Shown: piece after piece, positions 1-4,533 of the stretch
Layout: the number at the start of each line of letters is the position of its first letter
Position numbering within the stretch: position 1 is the stretch's first letter
Source: Clostridiales bacterium
GTDB taxonomy: Bacteria > Bacillota > Clostridia > Oscillospirales > QAMX01
NCBI GenBank assembly: GCA_016285815.1
Contig: JAEERN010000141.1
Coordinates: 1-5,377, forward strand
DNA length: 5,377 nucleotides
Direction: 5' to 3'
Position numbers and translations under genes: made by a program
Notes under the pieces: generated by a model
Seen by the model: the letters and a program-made list of their open reading frames with translations, nothing else
The model's database searches: none
Told to the model about the DNA's origin: nothing

Positions 1-730
1 GGCGGCGGCGCGCCGCCCCCGCCGCCAGCCCGCCCAGCGCCAGCGAATAGCACCAGACCGGCACCGCTCCGCCGGACAGGTCGAAGGCCAGACCGCTGAC
101 CAGCCCCACCGTCACGCCGCCGTAGATCCCCGAACGTTCCGCGGCCACCAGCGTGCAGGCCGCGGCCAGCGGGATACCGGGAAAAACGGGGAAGCGCCCC
201 GCGGAAAACGGCGGGATCACCGCCAGCAGCAGCGCCGCGGTCAGCACGTCGCCCATGCGCTCGCGCCCCTCGGCGGCGTTCCGGCGGGCGCACATCAGCG
301 CGGCCGTCAGGCCCGTGGTCAGCAGCTCTGCCAGATACAGCGCACCGGCGTTCTCCGTCTCCGGCGCGATGAGCCAGATCAGCCCGGTCAGCCCCACGGC
401 CCCCGTGACGCAGGCCGCGGCGAAGACCGTGCTCTTGACGGGCCGCATCCCGTGGAAGGCCTCACTGGCCACCAGCACGATGAGACCGGCGGCGATGTAC
501 TTGATCGGCTGGACGCCGAACAGACAGGCCCCCGCCACCACGCCCAGATAGGCCGCGATCATCTTGCGGCGCCCCATATAGGTCCCCTGGCGGCAGACCC
601 CCAGCGGCGCGACGCACCCGAACACGCTCACGCCGCACAACAGCGCGGACGTGACGAAGGCGCCCGCCCATCCCAGCGCCCGCCGCGCCGTACCAGTCCG
701 CTTCAACTTTTCGCCCAGCTTTGCCCACAC
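1..730 (-). CDS. spoIIE: Stage II sporulation protein E, N-terminal membrane region (partial, 3' end beyond window)
   Basis: An uninterrupted minus-strand frame gives 243 codons from a GTG at 730 to the left edge. It encodes a very hydrophobic protein with about eight to ten membrane segments after a short basic N-terminus (VWAKLGEKLKRTGTARRALG). Segments such as CVAPLGVCRQG, FGVQPIKYIAA, LYLAELLTTG and GIYGGVTVGLVSGLAFDLSG followed by a YSLALGGLAAG turn resemble the polytopic N-terminal region of SpoIIE. In that family this region is followed by a PP2C-type phosphatase that dephosphorylates SpoIIAA and so activates sigma-F in the forespore; here the phosphatase would lie outside the window. 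The GTG start is chosen because a GAGGGGGG ribosome site (746-739) precedes it by 8 bases and no better in-frame start exists upstream. Identity rests on remembered family pattern, not a search; another polytopic membrane protein is possible. Confidence 0.72.
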   Translation of the reverse strand, partial: MWAKLGEKLKRTGTARRALGWAGAFVTSALLCGVSVFGCVAPLGVCRQGTYMGRRKMIAAYLGVVAGACLFGVQPIKYIAAGLIVLVASEAFHGMRPVKSTVFAAACVTGAVGLTGLIWLIAPETENAGALYLAELLTTGLTAALMCARRNAAEGRERMGDVLTAALLLAVIPPFSAGRFPVFPGIPLAAACTLVAAERSGIYGGVTVGLVSGLAFDLSGGAVPVWCYSLALGGLAAGAARRR

Positions 731-769
731 AGTCCGTTCCCCCCTCGGTCCTTCTTTGGTGACAAAAAG

Positions 770-804
770 AGTATACCTCCTGTCCCTGCGTTTTTTTGTC
801 GCAA
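770..804 (-). promoter_or_regulatory. Candidate long-spacer (Spo0A-class) promoter for spoIIE
   Basis: On the minus strand a TATACT -10 (775-770) lies about 40 bases upstream of the GTG start. The only -35-like element is TTGCGA/TGCGAC (804-798), giving a 22-23 bp spacer, too long for ordinary sigma-A use. Spo0A-activated promoters of Bacillus subtilis spoIIE and spoIIG are known for such long spacers. The -35 overlaps TGTCGCA on the plus strand (797-803), one mismatch from the 0A-box TGTCGAA. Seen: the motifs and spacing. Inferred: Spo0A activation. Confidence 0.45.
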
Positions 805-868
805 GGCGCGGGGAAGGCGGGGAAAAGATCCGGCCTGCCGCCGGCCGCGGCTCTGTGGAAAAAGGGAC

Positions 869-897
869 TTGACAAATCCCCGCCGCGGGTGTATGAT
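869..897 (+). promoter_or_regulatory. Sigma-A promoter of the thiT transcript
   Basis: A perfect TTGACA (869-874), a 17-base spacer and TATGAT (892-897) sit immediately upstream of the TPP aptamer. Transcription would begin near 904, so the aptamer is at the very 5' end of the RNA, as expected for a riboswitch leader. Confidence 0.9.
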
Positions 898-908
898 ATT
901 GGATAATT

Positions 909-1000
909 GAAGGGGCGCTGGCGCATGCCGGCTGAGACGACCGCAATCGCGCGGCCGGACCCAGGAACCTGATCCGGACAATGCCGGCGTAGGAAACCGA
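909..1000 (+). promoter_or_regulatory. TPP riboswitch aptamer (THI element)
   Basis: The hallmarks of the TPP (thi-box) aptamer appear in order: GGGGCGC (912-918), a short P2 hairpin TGGC-GCAT-GCCG, the conserved CTGAGA (932-937), an optional GC-rich P3a arm (about 938-957), ACCC (959-962), AACCTGATC (966-974), and AATGCCGGCGTAGGAAA (980-996). The RNA binds thiamine pyrophosphate through the pyrimidine-sensing CTGAGA helix and the pyrophosphate-sensing GCGTAGG side. Its position directly before a thiamine transporter fits feedback repression of thiamine uptake. Confidence 0.95.
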
Positions 1001-1012
1001 TTCCCGTCCTTT

Positions 1013-1062
1013 GGAGCCTCAGGTTCGTCTCTTCATCCAAACGAGAGAGCCTGAGGCCCTTT
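1013..1062 (+). terminator. Riboswitch expression platform: Rho-independent terminator hairpin
   Basis: GCCTCAGG (1016-1023) pairs perfectly with CCTGAGGC (1050-1057), with additional TCTC/GAGA pairing inside, followed by a short CCCTTT. The U-tract is weak but the stem is stable and correctly placed between aptamer and ribosome site. Its 5' arm is also complementary to the aptamer core, which supports a switch role (see findings). Confidence 0.7.
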
Positions 1063-1091
1063 CGCATCTGTATTTATCAGGAGGGATCCCC

Positions 1092-1913
1092 ATGACGTCC
1101 AAAACCAAGCGCCTCGTCGAGGCCGCCGTCCTCATCGCCGTCGCCTCGGCGCTGAGCGTGCTCAAGCTCATCGACATGCCCTACGGCGGCTCCGTCACCG
1201 TCGCTTCCATGCTGCCCATCATCATCATCGCCTACCGCCACGGCACCGGCTTCGGCCTGCTGGCCGCCACGGCCTACGGCGCGGTCCAGCAGCTGCTGGG
1301 TCTGAAGAACCTGTCCTACGTTACCGGCTGGCAGTCTGTCCTGGCCGTCATCGTGCTGGACTATCTGCTGGCCTTCGCCGTGCTGGGCTTCGGCGGCGTG
1401 TTCCGCAAGACCAGACTGAAGCAGGCCGAGGCTCTGACTCTCGGCGCGCTGCTGGGCGGGACGCTTCGCTTCGTGTTCCACGTCGTCGCCGGGGCCACGG
1501 TCTGGGCCGGGCTTCCCCTTCCCACGGGCGGCGCGCTGGCCTATTCGGTCAGCTATAACGCCAGCTATATGCTGCCGGAGATCATCGTGCTCTGCATCGC
1601 GGCCTATTACGTCGGCGCGTTCATCGACCTCCGGCGCGACGTGCCCACCCGGTTCCGCCGCGCCGAGACCGCGGCCGGCTTCGGCCTGAAGCTGGCCGCC
1701 GGGCCCATCCTGGCCGTGGGCGTCATCGCCGACGTGGTCCTGATCTTCTCGCATCTGCAGAACGCCGAGACCGGCGAGTTCGCCCTCAACCAGCTGAGCG
1801 AGGTCAAGTGGGTCACAGTGATCATCATCACCGCCGTGTCGCTGATCGCGGCCGCCGCCTGCTTCTTCGCCGGGCGCGCCGCGGAGAAACGGTCCGGTCC
1901 GGACAACGGCTGA
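1092..1913 (+). CDS. thiT: Energy-coupling factor thiamine transporter S component ThiT, with C-terminal extension
   Basis: This 273-residue membrane protein is the substrate-binding S component that captures thiamine and works with the shared EcfA/EcfA'/EcfT module, which is not encoded here. The start ATG has an AGGAGGG site (1079-1085) six bases upstream. Residues 1-180 form the ThiT fold with about six membrane segments, including GGSVTVASMLPIIIIAYRHG (32-51). H130, W138, Y151 and N156 have exactly the spacing I recall for the thiamine ligands of Lactococcus ThiT (H125, W133, Y146, N151), and D90 lies near the position of its ligand Glu84. The TPP riboswitch upstream confirms the substrate class. 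It is long for the family, usually about 180-200 residues. Residues 181-273 add a basic linker and two predicted helices (about 198-222 and 239-263) joined by a polar loop. It appears monocistronic. Confidence 0.9.
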   Translation: MTSKTKRLVEAAVLIAVASALSVLKLIDMPYGGSVTVASMLPIIIIAYRHGTGFGLLAATAYGAVQQLLGLKNLSYVTGWQSVLAVIVLDYLLAFAVLGFGGVFRKTRLKQAEALTLGALLGGTLRFVFHVVAGATVWAGLPLPTGGALAYSVSYNASYMLPEIIVLCIAAYYVGAFIDLRRDVPTRFRRAETAAGFGLKLAAGPILAVGVIADVVLIFSHLQNAETGEFALNQLSEVKWVTVIIITAVSLIAAAACFFAGRAAEKRSGPDNG

Positions 1914-1943
1914 TCCTGTCTCCCGGCGATCAGGCCGCGGAAG

Positions 1944-1997
1944 GCCCCGTACGGCCCCGTAGCCCCGTACGGCCCCGTAGCCCCGTACGGCCCCGTA
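1944..1997 (+). repeat. Three perfect 18-bp tandem repeats downstream of thiT
   Basis: The unit GCCCCGTACGGCCCCGTA occurs three times without mismatch at 1944-1961, 1962-1979 and 1980-1997, followed by a CGGGCCC partial variant. Each unit contains the palindrome CCGTACGG, so the RNA could fold in several registers. It lies about 30 bases after the thiT stop, in non-coding DNA, and looks like a slippage-prone minisatellite. Confidence 0.95.
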
Positions 1998-2008
1998 CGG
2001 GCCCTTTT
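1989..2008 (+). terminator. Possible small terminator at the end of the repeat array
   Basis: GGCCC (1989-1993) can pair with GGGCC (1999-2003) around CGTAC, followed by C and TTTT (2005-2008). The stem is only five base pairs, so alone it is a weak terminator; pairing with neighbouring repeat copies could extend it. Confidence 0.35.
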
Positions 2009-2042
2009 CCTGCCGATCGGCAACTTCCTTTTCCTGCATTCG

Positions 2043-2084
2043 GCGCGGCGCTTTCCCCCGGTTTCCGGAAAGCGCCGCGCTTTT
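2043..2084 (+). terminator. Strong Rho-independent terminator after thiT
   Basis: A 14-bp perfect stem, GCGCGGCGCTTTCC (2043-2056) with GGAAAGCGCCGCGC (2067-2080), has a 10-base loop and is followed by TTTTGCGTTT. It isolates thiT from the perR promoter 40 bases downstream. Confidence 0.88.
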
Positions 2085-2124
2085 GCGTTTGGCTCCTTCC
2101 GCCGCAGAAAAAGCATATTTTTTT

Positions 2125-2143
2125 ATTGACATCCATTCTCAAT
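2125..2143 (+). promoter_or_regulatory. Candidate Fur/PerR-family operator inside the promoter
   Basis: ATTGA (2125-2129) and TCAAT (2139-2143) form an inverted repeat with a 9-base centre. The inner 15 bases, TGACATCCATTCTCA, match the 7-1-7 Fur-type consensus TGATAATNATTATCA at 10 of 14 defined positions, with one good half (ATTCTCA). It covers the -35 box and spacer, so occupancy would block polymerase. Autoregulation by the PerR encoded next is inferred. Confidence 0.5.
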
Positions 2144-2154
2144 AAGCGTATAAT
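2126..2154 (+). promoter_or_regulatory. Consensus sigma-A promoter of perR-rbr
   Basis: TTGACA (2126-2131), a 17-base spacer and TATAAT (2149-2154) match the consensus at every position. Transcription should start near 2161. This rules out the in-frame ATG at 2153, which overlaps the -10 box, as the start of perR. Confidence 0.93.
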
Positions 2155-2194
2155 GGAAGAAACGATCCGATCGACAGGGAGGGGGCTCGTCCGC

Positions 2195-2584
2195 TTGGCC
2201 AGCCGAAACACGGTGCAGCGCCAGATCGTCTTCGATGCGGTCAACGCGCTGCGCACCCACCCCACCGCCGAAGAGATCTACGAGCACATCCACCGGTCCG
2301 CCCCCACCGTCGGCAAGGCGACGGTCTATCGCAATCTGGCGGTTTTGGCCGCCTCCGGCCGGATCCGTCACGTCGAGGTCCCCAACTCTGCCGACATCTA
2401 CGACTTCAACACCGCAGACCACGACCACGTCCAGTGCGTCTCCTGCCGCCGCGTGTTCGACGCGGACTTTCCCGCCGAACCCTGTCCGCCCATCCCGGCG
2501 GGAAGCGGGTTCCGGATCCTGTCGCGTTCGGTCCTTTACACCGGGCTTTGCCCCGATTGTCTGAAGCGTTCCCAAAATCTTTAA
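2195..2584 (+). CDS. perR: Peroxide-responsive repressor PerR (Fur family)
   Basis: A 129-residue Fur-family metalloregulator that represses peroxide-defence genes until its iron-bound site is oxidised by hydrogen peroxide. The start is the TTG at 2195, because it lies just downstream of a GGGAGGGGG ribosome site (2177-2185) and the only upstream ATG falls in the -10 box. The winged-helix recognition region is around residues 38-56 (TVGKATVYRNLAVLAASG). All five regulatory metal ligands of Bacillus PerR are present with a constant offset of 15: H22, D70, H76, H78 and D89. Asp at the last position, rather than the Glu of Fur/Zur, is the feature associated with peroxide sensing. C81-x-x-C84 and C119-x-x-C122 form the structural zinc site. 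It is 19 bases upstream of rubrerythrin, a known PerR target in clostridia, and almost certainly co-transcribed. Fur or Zur is the alternative, less likely. Confidence 0.85.
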   Translation: MASRNTVQRQIVFDAVNALRTHPTAEEIYEHIHRSAPTVGKATVYRNLAVLAASGRIRHVEVPNSADIYDFNTADHDHVQCVSCRRVFDADFPAEPCPPIPAGSGFRILSRSVLYTGLCPDCLKRSQNL

Positions 2585-2603
2585 CATAAGAGGAGAAAAA
2601 ACC

Positions 2604-3146
2604 ATGAAGTACGTTTGCAGTGTCTGCGGCTTTGTCTACGAAGGGGATGCCGCCCCCGAGCAGTGCCCCGTCTGCAAGGCTCCCGCCTCCAAGTTCGTCG
2701 CCCAGCAGGAAGAGATGACCTGGGCCGCCGAGCACGTCGTCGGCGTCGCCTCCGGCGTCAGCGAGGACATCCTGGCGGACCTTCGCTCCAACTTCAGCGG
2801 CGAGTGCTCGGAAGTCGGCATGTATCTGGCCATGGCCCGTGTCGCGTTCCGCGAGGGCTATCCGGAGATCGGCCTCTACTGGGAAAAGGCCGCCTATGAA
2901 GAGGCGGAGCACGCCGCCAAGTTTGCCGAGCTGCTGGGCGAGGTCGTCACCGACTCGACCAAGAAGAACCTCGAGATGCGCGTCGAGGCCGAAAACGGCG
3001 CCACCGCCGGCAAGACCGATCTGGCCAAGCGCGCCAAGGCCGCCGGTCTGGACGCCATCCACGACACCGTCCACGAGATGGCCCGCGACGAAGCCCGTCA
3101 CGGCAAGGCCCTCAAGGGCCTGCTGGAGCGGTACTTCGGGAAGTAA
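2604..3146 (+). CDS. Reverse rubrerythrin (rubredoxin domain N-terminal, di-iron domain C-terminal)
   Basis: A 180-residue non-haem iron protein expected to reduce hydrogen peroxide, and possibly oxygen, to water in the cytoplasm with electrons from NAD(P)H via rubredoxin-type carriers. The rubredoxin-like Fe(Cys)4 domain comes first: C5-x-x-C8 and C21-x-x-C24, in a short knuckle of about 35 residues. The ferritin-like four-helix domain follows, with E67 (SGECSE), E100-x-x-H103 (EEAEH), candidate Glu at 128/130, and E163-x-x-H166 (DEARH). Classical rubrerythrin has the opposite order; this reversed order matches clostridial reverse rubrerythrins such as the PerR-controlled ones of Clostridium acetobutylicum. 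A GAGGAG site (2590-2595) lies eight bases before the ATG. Its codons are strongly biased to C-ending forms, consistent with high expression. It is the second gene of the perR operon and is followed by two terminators. Confidence 0.93.
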   Translation: MKYVCSVCGFVYEGDAAPEQCPVCKAPASKFVAQQEEMTWAAEHVVGVASGVSEDILADLRSNFSGECSEVGMYLAMARVAFREGYPEIGLYWEKAAYEEAEHAAKFAELLGEVVTDSTKKNLEMRVEAENGATAGKTDLAKRAKAAGLDAIHDTVHEMARDEARHGKALKGLLERYFGK

Positions 3147-3166
3147 AAACGGATCCCGCGTTTCCA

Positions 3167-3200
3167 AAGAGGGAAGGGAGCGATCCCTTCCCTCTTGTTT
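3167..3200 (+). terminator. Rho-independent terminator of perR-rbr
   Basis: A 13-bp perfect stem, AAGAGGGAAGGGA (3167-3179) with TCCCTTCCCTCTT (3184-3196), closes on a GCGA tetraloop and is followed by GTTTCG. It starts 20 bases after the rubrerythrin stop codon. Confidence 0.85.
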
Positions 3201-3247
3201 CGTCCTGCCATAACGGAAAGCGGGGAAGGTGCGTCTCCCGGACGGAC

Positions 3248-3282
3248 AAAAAGAAAGCGGGGCCATGCCCCGCTTTCTTTTT
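3248..3282. terminator. Bidirectional terminator between rbr and the lipoprotein gene
   Basis: A 16-bp perfect stem runs from 3248-3263 to 3267-3282, with an A-rich 5' arm, a GCGGGGC core and a T-rich 3' arm around a three-base loop. Both strands therefore end in TTTCTTTTT. It lies five bases beyond the stop codon of the minus-strand lipoprotein and backs up the rbr terminator on the plus strand. Confidence 0.92.
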
Positions 3283-3287
3283 GCTTG

Positions 3288-4025
3288 TCATTCTTCTCCA
3301 CAAACCGGGATCGTGCCGGAAACTTCAGTCACTTCAATCTGCATTTCACTTTGAAGCAGGCGTTTTTCCTCTTCCGAATGACAGAGATTAGTGTCTAACC
3401 TATACGCTCCGTTATCGAATTTTGTCTGGATTCTATCAGTCTTTCCAGCCAAATAAAGCATATAGCTTAATGAATTGAGTTTGCAATGATAATCATTGGG
3501 ATTATTGTAAAAATACTTTTCCCAGGTGTCATTGTCTTCCATCGAAACCTGAATCTTTGCAGTTATATCTCCCGCATCTTCTACACGACCATACATGTCT
3601 ATAGCAATATCGGGTACACCTTCCGGAATTTCAGATACTTCATAGTCACCGTGTTCTTTGTATTGTTCTGCATACTCTGCTTTTAGGGCAAGAACCCACC
3701 TAAAGTAACCGTCGTCCGTGTCATATGTCACAATCTCAAAATACTCCTGCCAGTTGTCTATGGTGATCTCCACCGGTACAGGCGCTTTGGCCTCCGGCTC
3801 GGTGGATCCCTGCGTTTGCGACGAAGGATCGGATCCCGCAGCTTCCGTCGTCGACGCGGTGTTCGTCGCTTCCGTCACGGCTTTCGTGGTCGTCTGCGCC
3901 GTTGCCCCGGTGGTGGAACGGGTCGCCGCCGTGGTCTCCGGCGCGGGCGCGGCGCCGCCGCAGGCGGCCAGCGCCAGGACCAGCGTCAGCAGCAGCGCGG
4001 TCATGGAAATGCTTTTTCTTTTCAT
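3288..4025 (-). CDS. Uncharacterised lipoprotein with Thr/Ser-rich linker and AT-rich exported domain
   Basis: A 245-residue protein starting MKRKSISMTALLLTL with a signal peptide and the lipobox L19-A20-A21-C22, so Cys22 should be lipidated and the protein anchored outside the membrane. Residues 25-82 are a low-complexity linker rich in Thr, Ala, Ser and Glu, a wall-spanning spacer. Residues 84-245 form an acidic, aromatic-rich domain beginning VEITIDNWQEYFEIV. Similar D/E-N-W/Y-x-x-YFE openings occur in unstudied clostridial lipoproteins, as far as I recall. Cysteines 181, 215 and 242 could form a disulphide. No enzyme motif is recognised, and a binding or envelope role is only a guess. The domain-coding part (3301-3780) is about 41% GC by hand count, whereas the signal and linker part (3781-3960) is about 72%. 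A good Shine-Dalgarno is lacking; GGGG lies about 12-13 bases upstream. It has its own promoter and terminator. Confidence 0.85.
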   Translation of the reverse strand: MKRKSISMTALLLTLVLALAACGGAAPAPETTAATRSTTGATAQTTTKAVTEATNTASTTEAAGSDPSSQTQGSTEPEAKAPVPVEITIDNWQEYFEIVTYDTDDGYFRWVLALKAEYAEQYKEHGDYEVSEIPEGVPDIAIDMYGRVEDAGDITAKIQVSMEDNDTWEKYFYNNPNDYHCKLNSLSYMLYLAGKTDRIQTKFDNGAYRLDTNLCHSEEEKRLLQSEMQIEVTEVSGTIPVCGEE

Positions 4026-4076
4026 CGTCTTTTCTGTTCCCCGCCCCCGGCGCGGGAACGCTCCTTCTCCGTTTCT

Positions 4077-4111
4077 GTCCGTCCGGTCCGGCCCGCACGG
4101 ACCGGACGGAC
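4077..4111 (-). other. Perfect 14-bp hairpin at the 5' end of the lipoprotein leader RNA
   Basis: GTCCGTCCGGTCCG (4077-4090) is the exact reverse complement of CGGACCGGACGGAC (4098-4111), with loop GCCCGCA. It begins about where the minus-strand transcript should start and is not followed by a T-run on either strand, so it is not a terminator. It could protect the 5' end of the mRNA or act as a protein-binding site. Confidence 0.75.
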
Positions 4112-4122
4112 AAACCTCAGTT

Positions 4123-4152
4123 ATTATAGCACCGCTTCGGCTGCCTTGTCAA
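4123..4152 (-). promoter_or_regulatory. Sigma-A promoter of the lipoprotein gene
   Basis: On the minus strand a perfect TTGACA (4152-4147), an 18-base spacer and a perfect TATAAT (4128-4123) are present. Transcription would start near 4116, leaving a leader of about 90 bases that contains the 14-bp hairpin. Confidence 0.88.
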
Positions 4153-4183
4153 TAGATCCCGCGCGCCGCGCCGAAGAAAACAC

Positions 4184-4212
4184 TTGCAATCCGCCGCGAA
4201 TGGGATTATAAT
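4184..4212 (+). promoter_or_regulatory. Sigma-A promoter of the rubredoxin gene
   Basis: TTGCAA (4184-4189), a 17-base spacer and TATAAT (4207-4212) lie divergent from the lipoprotein promoter, with about 31 bases between the two -35 boxes. The predicted start near 4219 gives a leader of roughly 48 bases. Confidence 0.8.
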
Positions 4213-4266
4213 AACATCAGCGGCTCCGCCGCGCGGCCCGCGATCACAACAAGGAGGACGTTTCCC

Positions 4267-4425
4267 ATGAAGAAGTACGAATGCCCCTGCAGCTATGTTT
4301 ACGATCCCGCCGTCGGCGACCCGGAGGGCGGCATCGCGCCCGGCACCGCCTTTGAGGACATCCCCGAGGATTGGGTCTGCCCCGTCTGCGGTCTCGGCAA
4401 GGACGCCTTCACCGAAGTCGCCTGA
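4267..4425 (+). CDS. Rubredoxin with an atypical CxC first cysteine motif
   Basis: A 52-residue one-iron electron carrier, likely donor to the rubrerythrin encoded upstream. The ATG has a perfect AGGAGG (4252-4257) nine bases before it. The body is classical: YVYDPAVGDPEGGIAPGT, then FEDIPEDWVCPVCGLGKDAF, with C38-x-x-C41 and the invariant Trp36. The N-terminal pair is C6-P7-C8-S9-Y10 where rubredoxins such as that of Clostridium pasteurianum have C6-x-x-C9-G-Y. All later landmarks are shifted by exactly one, so one codon is missing from the metal loop and the conserved Gly is Ser. The four cysteines remain, but the first knuckle must be distorted. It has its own promoter and a terminator-like hairpin just downstream, so it appears monocistronic. 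Confidence 0.93.
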   Translation: MKKYECPCSYVYDPAVGDPEGGIAPGTAFEDIPEDWVCPVCGLGKDAFTEVA

Positions 4426-4438
4426 GTTTTACAAAGCA

Positions 4439-4466
4439 AAGGGGAAGAGAGTTCTCTCTTCCCTTT
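4439..4466 (+). terminator. Terminator-like hairpin after rubredoxin
   Basis: AAGGGGAAGAGA (4439-4450) pairs with TCTCTTCCCTTT (4455-4466), one pair being G-T, closing on a four-base GTTC loop (4451-4454). The T-tract is in the stem and is followed by CCCC, so termination may be partial, and read-through into the membrane protein gene is possible. No separate promoter is visible for that gene. Confidence 0.6.
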
Positions 4467-4533
4467 CCCCTGTCTTCCGGTGTCCCAGGCCGTGCCGGAG
4501 GGCAAACCATCGCCAGAAAGGATTGAGTTCTCC

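Noticed and set aside
853..862. DnaA-box-like TGTGGAAAA near the divergent promoters
   Set aside because: It is a single imperfect copy without an AT-rich unwinding region or neighbouring dnaA/dnaN, so there is no case for an origin.
1011..1091. Upstream TTG start that would lengthen ThiT to 300 residues
   Set aside because: It lies in the 5' arm of the riboswitch terminator, and the extra residues are not membrane-like. The ATG at 1092 has a strong, well-spaced ribosome site.
1944..2004. CRISPR-like repeats
   Set aside because: The 18-bp units are head-to-tail without spacers, and no cas gene is present. This is a simple tandem repeat.
1077..2132. Long minus-strand open frame (351 codons) opposite thiT
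   Set aside because: It is the antisense shadow of a GC-rich gene: rich in Gly, Asp, Gln and Arg, with no domain and no sensible ribosome site, and it runs through the terminator and the tandem repeats. The plus strand encodes an unmistakable ThiT with a riboswitch.
2153..2194. ATG start for PerR at 2153
   Set aside because: The codon overlaps the TATAAT -10 box and so lies upstream of the expected transcript start. The TTG at 2195 follows a good ribosome site.
3147..3287. Small gene between rubrerythrin and the lipoprotein
   Set aside because: The stretch is occupied by two strong terminators, and the short frames there have no ribosome site or recognisable product.
4206..4220. PerR box at the rubredoxin promoter (TTATAAT half-site)
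   Set aside because: The left half equals the -10 box, but the right half ACATCAG does not match ATTATAA, so chance overlap with the -10 is the simpler reading.
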